A stretch of DNA of 64,000 nt. Origin: DATLLJ01 sp035537875. Its GTDB lineage: Bacteria; Acidobacteriota; Vicinamibacteria; Vicinamibacterales; CAVVIG01. The DNA lies in contig DATLLJ010000172.1 in assembly GCA_035537875.1 (NCBI GenBank), positions 4,584 through 68,583 of the forward strand. Direction: 5' to 3'. The position numbers and the translations under genes are program-made. Below the pieces are notes generated by a model, which was given only the letters and a program-made list of their open reading frames with translations, was not told the DNA's origin and did no database searches. Shown here one piece after another: positions 60,552-64,000 of this stretch (position 1 is the stretch's first letter; every line of letters starts with the position of its first letter).

Positions 60552-61862
60552 ATGAAATATCGCTACACCAAATACGTCGGCGACGAGCTCGACGACCTCG
60601 ACATCGAGGATCTGGTTGCGAAGCTGTCGGATCTGCTGCTGGCCAGCGGCTTCGGCAGCCCGTACGGCATGGACGAGGAAGAGCGGACCATGCAGGCGCT
60701 GCACGACGCGATTCTCGACGCGCTCTTCAGCGGCGGCGTTCTGCCCGAAGAATCGATCGAGCGACTGCTGGGCGATCCGGCCGACGCCGACCAGAGCGAC
60801 GCACGCTCGAAGCTCGAACAGCTGATCCAGCAGATCATCGAACGGATGGCGGAGCAGGGCTACATTTCGATGCCACCCGATCTCGAGGCCGCGCGCGCCG
60901 AGCGCCAGGGGCGCGGCGGCACGTACGGCCCGGATCAGCCGCCGGTCAAGTTCGAGGTCACAGACAAGGCGCTCGACTTCCTCGGTTACCGCGCGCTGCG
61001 CGACCTGCTGGGGTCGCTCGGCAAGAGCAGCTACGGACGACACGACACCCGCGAGCAGGCCACCGGGGTCGAAACGACCGGCGCCCCCAAAGCCTACGAG
61101 TTCGGCGACACGCTGAACCTCGATGCGGGTGCGACGCTGCTGTCCGCGGCGCAACGCGAGGCACGCGCCGAACACGAGGCTCGCGCTGGCCTTGCCGCGC
61201 ATCCGCCGGCGCCTCGTGCACCGGGTCGAATCAACGTGACGCACGAGGACTTGATGGTGGTCCAGGGCGAGTACCAGAGCTCATGCGCGACCGTGCTGAT
61301 GCTCGACTGCAGCCACAGCATGATTCTGTACGGCGAAGATCGATTCACGCCGGCCAAGCGGGTGGCTCTCGCCCTCGCACAACTGATCAAGACTCAGTAC
61401 CCAGGGGATGCGTTGAAGGTGGTGCTGTTCCACGACTCGGCCGAGGAGATCCCGCTTGCGGAGCTCGGCCGCGTACGGGTCGGTCCCTACTACACGAACA
61501 CGAGAGAGGGCCTGCGTCTCGCCCGACGACTGCTCGACCGCCAGCGCAAGGACATGCGACAGATCATCATGATCACCGACGGCAAGCCGTCGGCCTTGAC
61601 CCAGCCGGACGGTCGCATCTACAAGAACGCCTTCGGCCTCGATCCCTTCATCGTGGCGGAGACGTGCGCCGAAGTCGCCGCCTGCCGCAAGAGCGGCATC
61701 ATGATCAACACGTTCATGCTGGCCCGCGATTACGATCTCGTGAGTTTCGTACGGCGCGTCGCCGAAATCTGCAAGGGCAAGGCGTACTTCACGACACCGT
61801 ATACCCTCGGACAGTACGTGCTGATGGACTACATGGACAAGAAGACCAAGACGATTCACTGA
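60552..61862 (+). CDS. VWA-domain protein, partner of the AAA+ ATPase
   Basis: The 436-residue soluble protein has an acidic N-terminal half (YVGDELDDLDIEDLVAKLSDLLL; residues 1-220) and a C-terminal von Willebrand A domain with a MIDAS motif (VLMLDCSHSMILYGEDRF, DxSxS), QIIMITDGKPSAL and further conserved loops. In MoxR- and chelatase-type systems such proteins bind the ATPase and hold a metal-dependent ligand. The gap to the ATPase gene is occupied by heptad array 4. Its stop overlaps the LON-domain gene start (TGATG). Confidence 0.88.
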   Translation: MKYRYTKYVGDELDDLDIEDLVAKLSDLLLASGFGSPYGMDEEERTMQALHDAILDALFSGGVLPEESIERLLGDPADADQSDARSKLEQLIQQIIERMAEQGYISMPPDLEAARAERQGRGGTYGPDQPPVKFEVTDKALDFLGYRALRDLLGSLGKSSYGRHDTREQATGVETTGAPKAYEFGDTLNLDAGATLLSAAQREARAEHEARAGLAAHPPAPRAPGRINVTHEDLMVVQGEYQSSCATVLMLDCSHSMILYGEDRFTPAKRVALALAQLIKTQYPGDALKVVLFHDSAEEIPLAELGRVRVGPYYTNTREGLRLARRLLDRQRKDMRQIIMITDGKPSALTQPDGRIYKNAFGLDPFIVAETCAEVAACRKSGIMINTFMLARDYDLVSFVRRVAEICKGKAYFTTPYTLGQYVLMDYMDKKTKTIH

Positions 61863-62494
61863 TGTCCGAGCTGCTCCCCCTCTTCCCTCTCCCGAACGTG
61901 GTGCTGTTTCCCAACGTGTTCCTGCCCCTCCACATCTTCGAGAGCCGGTACCGCGAGATGGTGGCCGACGCCATTGCCGGCGACCGGATGATCGGCATGG
62001 TGCTCTTGCGGCCCGGCTGGGAGCAGGACTACGAGGGACGGCCGCCCGTTTATCCGATTGGCTGCAGCGGCGTCATCACCCATGTCGAGCGGCTGCCCGA
62101 CGGACGCTACAACATCGTCTTGCGCGGGCTGGAACGATTCCGGATCGTCGGCGAAGATCACAGCCTCAGCTATCGCCGCGGTCTCGTCGAGCCGCTCGTG
62201 GAGGCCGCGTTGACGGGCGACGATCGAGCCGCCATCCGACGGCTGAGGACAAAGCTCGAAGCGATTCTGACGCACGCGCGGGACTCGAAGGTCTCGGATG
62301 CGAAGATTCCGTCAGCCATGTGCGACGAGGATCTCGTGAACGCGCTCGCGCAATATCTGGACCTCGAGCCCCTCGAGAAACAGGCGCTGCTCGAGCATCC
62401 GTGCCTGCGCGCGCGGGCCGAGTCGCTCGTCGAACTGCTCGAGATCAAGATCATCATGGCGCGGACGCCGGGGACGTCGAAGGTGGTCAACTAG
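61862..62494 (+). CDS. LON substrate-binding domain protein without protease domain
   Basis: The 210-residue protein is a stand-alone Lon N-terminal (LON) domain: LLPLFPLPNVVLFPNVFLPLHIFESRYREMVADA, GCSGVITHVERLPDGRYNIVLRGLERFRI, and helices to LVELLEIKIIMAR. It lacks the AAA+ and Ser/Lys protease parts of Lon, so it probably binds unfolded proteins or an adaptor. It is translationally coupled to the VWA gene. Its TAG stop lies inside the CTAG that begins the insertion sequence, so the last codons may have been altered by the insertion. Confidence 0.9.
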   Translation: MSELLPLFPLPNVVLFPNVFLPLHIFESRYREMVADAIAGDRMIGMVLLRPGWEQDYEGRPPVYPIGCSGVITHVERLPDGRYNIVLRGLERFRIVGEDHSLSYRRGLVEPLVEAALTGDDRAAIRRLRTKLEAILTHARDSKVSDAKIPSAMCDEDLVNALAQYLDLEPLEKQALLEHPCLRARAESLVELLEIKIIMARTPGTSKVVN

Positions 62495-62513
62495 GAGTCC
62501 GTCCGAGTAATCG
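62491..62513 (+). repeat. Left terminal inverted repeat of the IS1182-type element
   Basis: CTAGGAG, three variable bases, then GTCCGAGTAATCG; 20 of 23 bases match the right end. Confidence 0.85.
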
Positions 62514-62629
62514 CTGTGATAGTCACATTGCCTCGTGCTGCGCGCCCCGGATGCCTGTCGCTGCTCTCGGCGATGGCCGCATCGGCGTCCAGCGCGTGCC
62601 CGAGCTCGACGACAGTCCCCGGCTCGCCA

Positions 62630-63919
62630 TCAGACGCAGAGGCGATACAGCTTCAGAATGTTGTGCGTCGTGCACACCAACGACCATTCGCCTTGCACCT
62701 GTTCGAATCCGCGCAACAGGAATTGGCGGAAGCCACGCGCCTGTTTGATCTGCCCGATCACCGGTTCGACGATGCCCTTTCGCGCCGCGTAGGCGGCCGC
62801 GCCGGTCTTCGTGAGCAGCTTCCGGGACATTCGATCGACGATCGTGGCGGTCTTCGGCAAGGGACCGCGTGGACAGGGCCCGGGCCGTTCGCCATGTTTC
62901 TGCTTCCGGGTCGAGATGTACGCGTCGATGGTCGTGTGGGCGATCGCGGTCAGGTTGTCATCCGAGCAATAGCCCGCGTCGGCAAGCAGGTGGTCGGGCG
63001 TATCGCCGGACTGCTGTTCGATGGTGGCGATCATCGGCAGCAGTTGCTTCTTGTCATTCGTCTCTTGCGTGACGGCTTGGCCGACGATCAGTTGCAGGTC
63101 GTCGACGGCGACCTGCACGTTGTACGCCTGGACGAAGCCGTCGGGCCCCTTCATGATCCGCGACTCGGGATCGGTGAAGTTGTATTGCGCCTTCGGATCC
63201 GGCTTCACCGACTCGGCGGGTTGGCCTCCCGCGGCGGCCTCGTCCTTCGCGCGGGCCTCCAGGGCCCGTTTCGCTTCGCGAATCCGTTTCAACCGACTCT
63301 CGCGCCGTTGCAGCTCCGCCGGCAGCTCGTCGCCTCGCCGATCGGGTCCGTACTCCGCGTCCTCAGCTGCGTCCACCGCCTCGGCCTGATCGAGCAACTG
63401 CTTCACTTCCTCGCGCAGCTGTCGTTGCTTGTCGCGCATCCGTCCGTAACTCATCGCCTTGTGCTTCGATGCATTCGCCTTGATCTTGCTGCCGTCGAGC
63501 GCCACGCGACCGACCCGCGGGGCGCCCAGTTCGCGCGCCAGACGCAGCACCTGCTCGAAGAACCCGCGCAACGCCGTCAGATGTGTCTTGCGAAAATCAG
63601 CGATCGTCCGGAAATCGGGCGCATTGCCCGCCGCCAGGACGCGGAACGCCACGTCCTCGACCAGCCGCCGCTGGATCTTCCGCGACGAAAACACGCCGAC
63701 GCAGTAGGCGTACACCAACACCGTGGTCAGCATGACCGGGTGATACGGCGGATAGCCGCGTTCCTCGTCCTCATACACGGTCGTGATAGCCGACAGATCC
63801 AATTGATCGATCAGGTCGCTCACGAAGAACGCCAGGTGATCCTCCGGCAACCACTCGCGCAGGCTCGGCGGCAGCAGCAGATCCTGCTCGGGCACATAGG
63901 GGCGATAGGTCTTGGCCAT
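62630..63919 (-). CDS. IS1182 family transposase
   Basis: The 429-residue protein starts MAKTYRPYVPEQDLLLPPSLREWLPEDHLAFFVSDLIDQLDL, the IS1182/IS5-like N-terminal domain. It has PPYHPVMLTTVLVYAYCVGVFSSRKIQRRLVEDVAFRVLAAGNAPDFRTIADFRK, then the DDE residues in VGRVALDGSKIKANASKHKAMSY, LLADAGYCSDDNL and KGIVEPVIGQIKQARGFRQFLLRGF. A charged coiled insert (about residues 165-240) is normal for the family. The frame is complete with no frameshift, so the element may be active. Confidence 0.95.
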   Translation of the reverse strand: MAKTYRPYVPEQDLLLPPSLREWLPEDHLAFFVSDLIDQLDLSAITTVYEDEERGYPPYHPVMLTTVLVYAYCVGVFSSRKIQRRLVEDVAFRVLAAGNAPDFRTIADFRKTHLTALRGFFEQVLRLARELGAPRVGRVALDGSKIKANASKHKAMSYGRMRDKQRQLREEVKQLLDQAEAVDAAEDAEYGPDRRGDELPAELQRRESRLKRIREAKRALEARAKDEAAAGGQPAESVKPDPKAQYNFTDPESRIMKGPDGFVQAYNVQVAVDDLQLIVGQAVTQETNDKKQLLPMIATIEQQSGDTPDHLLADAGYCSDDNLTAIAHTTIDAYISTRKQKHGERPGPCPRGPLPKTATIVDRMSRKLLTKTGAAAYAARKGIVEPVIGQIKQARGFRQFLLRGFEQVQGEWSLVCTTHNILKLYRLCV

Positions 63920-63977
63920 CGCCCGCAGTGTAGTACAACCGTCGCTCCGCGCAGCCTGAGAATGGTGGCGTCAAAGC

Positions 63978-64000
63978 CGATTACTCGGACACGCTCCTAG
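63978..64000 (-). repeat. Right terminal inverted repeat of the IS1182-type element
   Basis: Read on the minus strand it is CTAGGAG, three variable bases, GTCCGAGTAATCG. It ends at the last base of the window. Confidence 0.85.

Larger units (their letters stand above)
62491..64000 (-). mobile_element. Complete IS1182-family insertion sequence
   Basis: The 1510-base element is bounded by 23-base inverted repeats with three mismatches (62491-62513 and 63978-64000) and encodes one full-length IS1182-type transposase on the minus strand. Both ends read CTAG, which may be the target duplication or the tip of the repeat. The left end contains the stop codon of the LON-domain gene. The right end coincides with the window edge, so the flank cannot be compared. 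Confidence 0.85.

Noticed and set aside
62516..64000. 494-residue plus-strand frame across the insertion sequence
   Set aside because: Antisense shadow of the transposase.

Overview
The window looks like a chromosomal segment of a GC-rich Gram-negative soil-type bacterium, most likely an acidobacterium of the Vicinamibacteria type. This is inferred from family content only: an Oar-type TonB receptor with a carboxypeptidase-like plug extension, several DinB proteins, a peptidase-MA/TolB/BamA fusion, DUF72 and YvcK proteins, and very GC-rich codon use. There is no rRNA, no tRNA and no CRISPR array. Genes are dense, mostly in short operons, with many overlapping starts and stops.

Layout. 0-9.2 kb: 5'-truncated POT transporter, stand-alone LigD-type 3'-phosphoesterase, yvcK, a nucleotidyltransferase-like/TPM/LemA group, a penicillin-acylase-family lipoprotein, DinB and a YheT-like hydrolase. 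9.2-17.1 kb: HerA-like ATPase, cytochrome c'-like protein, DUF72, CusF-SCO1 fusion, EEP-family hydrolase, then a minus-strand operon of ECF sigma factor, anti-sigma factor and TlpA-like thioredoxin. 17.4-24.1 kb: large protease/propeller/barrel fusion, hotdog thioesterase, double retropepsin, and an orphan ferredoxin-nuoB-nuoI operon whose ferredoxin is frameshifted. 24.1-30.2 kb: an outer-membrane barrel protein, a cupredoxin, a sensor kinase and an NtrC-class regulator, followed by a sigma-54 promoter and a second cupredoxin. 30.2-38.5 kb: iron-uptake operon (PepSY protein, siderophore receptor, PiuC) under a Fur-like palindrome, then an Oar-type receptor with a Cys/His-rich exported protein. 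38.6-43.7 kb: a membrane-free MgtE-sensor protein next to an NRAMP-related transporter, an MFS transporter, and a TetR regulator with an operator inside its own promoter. 43.8-53.6 kb: lipA, a broken antitoxin/toxin pair, lpd-aceF-aceE, M13 peptidase. 53.6-64 kb: family-5 uracil-DNA glycosylase, ilvA, cupin, SDR and PepSY proteins, GDPD, an AAA+/VWA pair with a LON-domain protein, and a complete IS1182-type element ending exactly at the window edge.

Two features cut across the window. First, at least twelve transcription-unit-heading genes have a -10-like TAnnnT hexamer exactly 6-7 bases before the start codon and no usable Shine-Dalgarno site, which predicts leaderless mRNAs. Genes for many exported proteins instead have a strong Shine-Dalgarno site. 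Second, four intergenic spots carry arrays of 7- or 8-base units, three of them clearly followed by their inverted complements. Each spot has a different unit but the same design.

The strongest candidates for undescribed biology are the MgtE-sensor/NRAMP-related pair, the sigma-54 two-component cupredoxin locus, the heptad inverted arrays and the leaderless promoter class.
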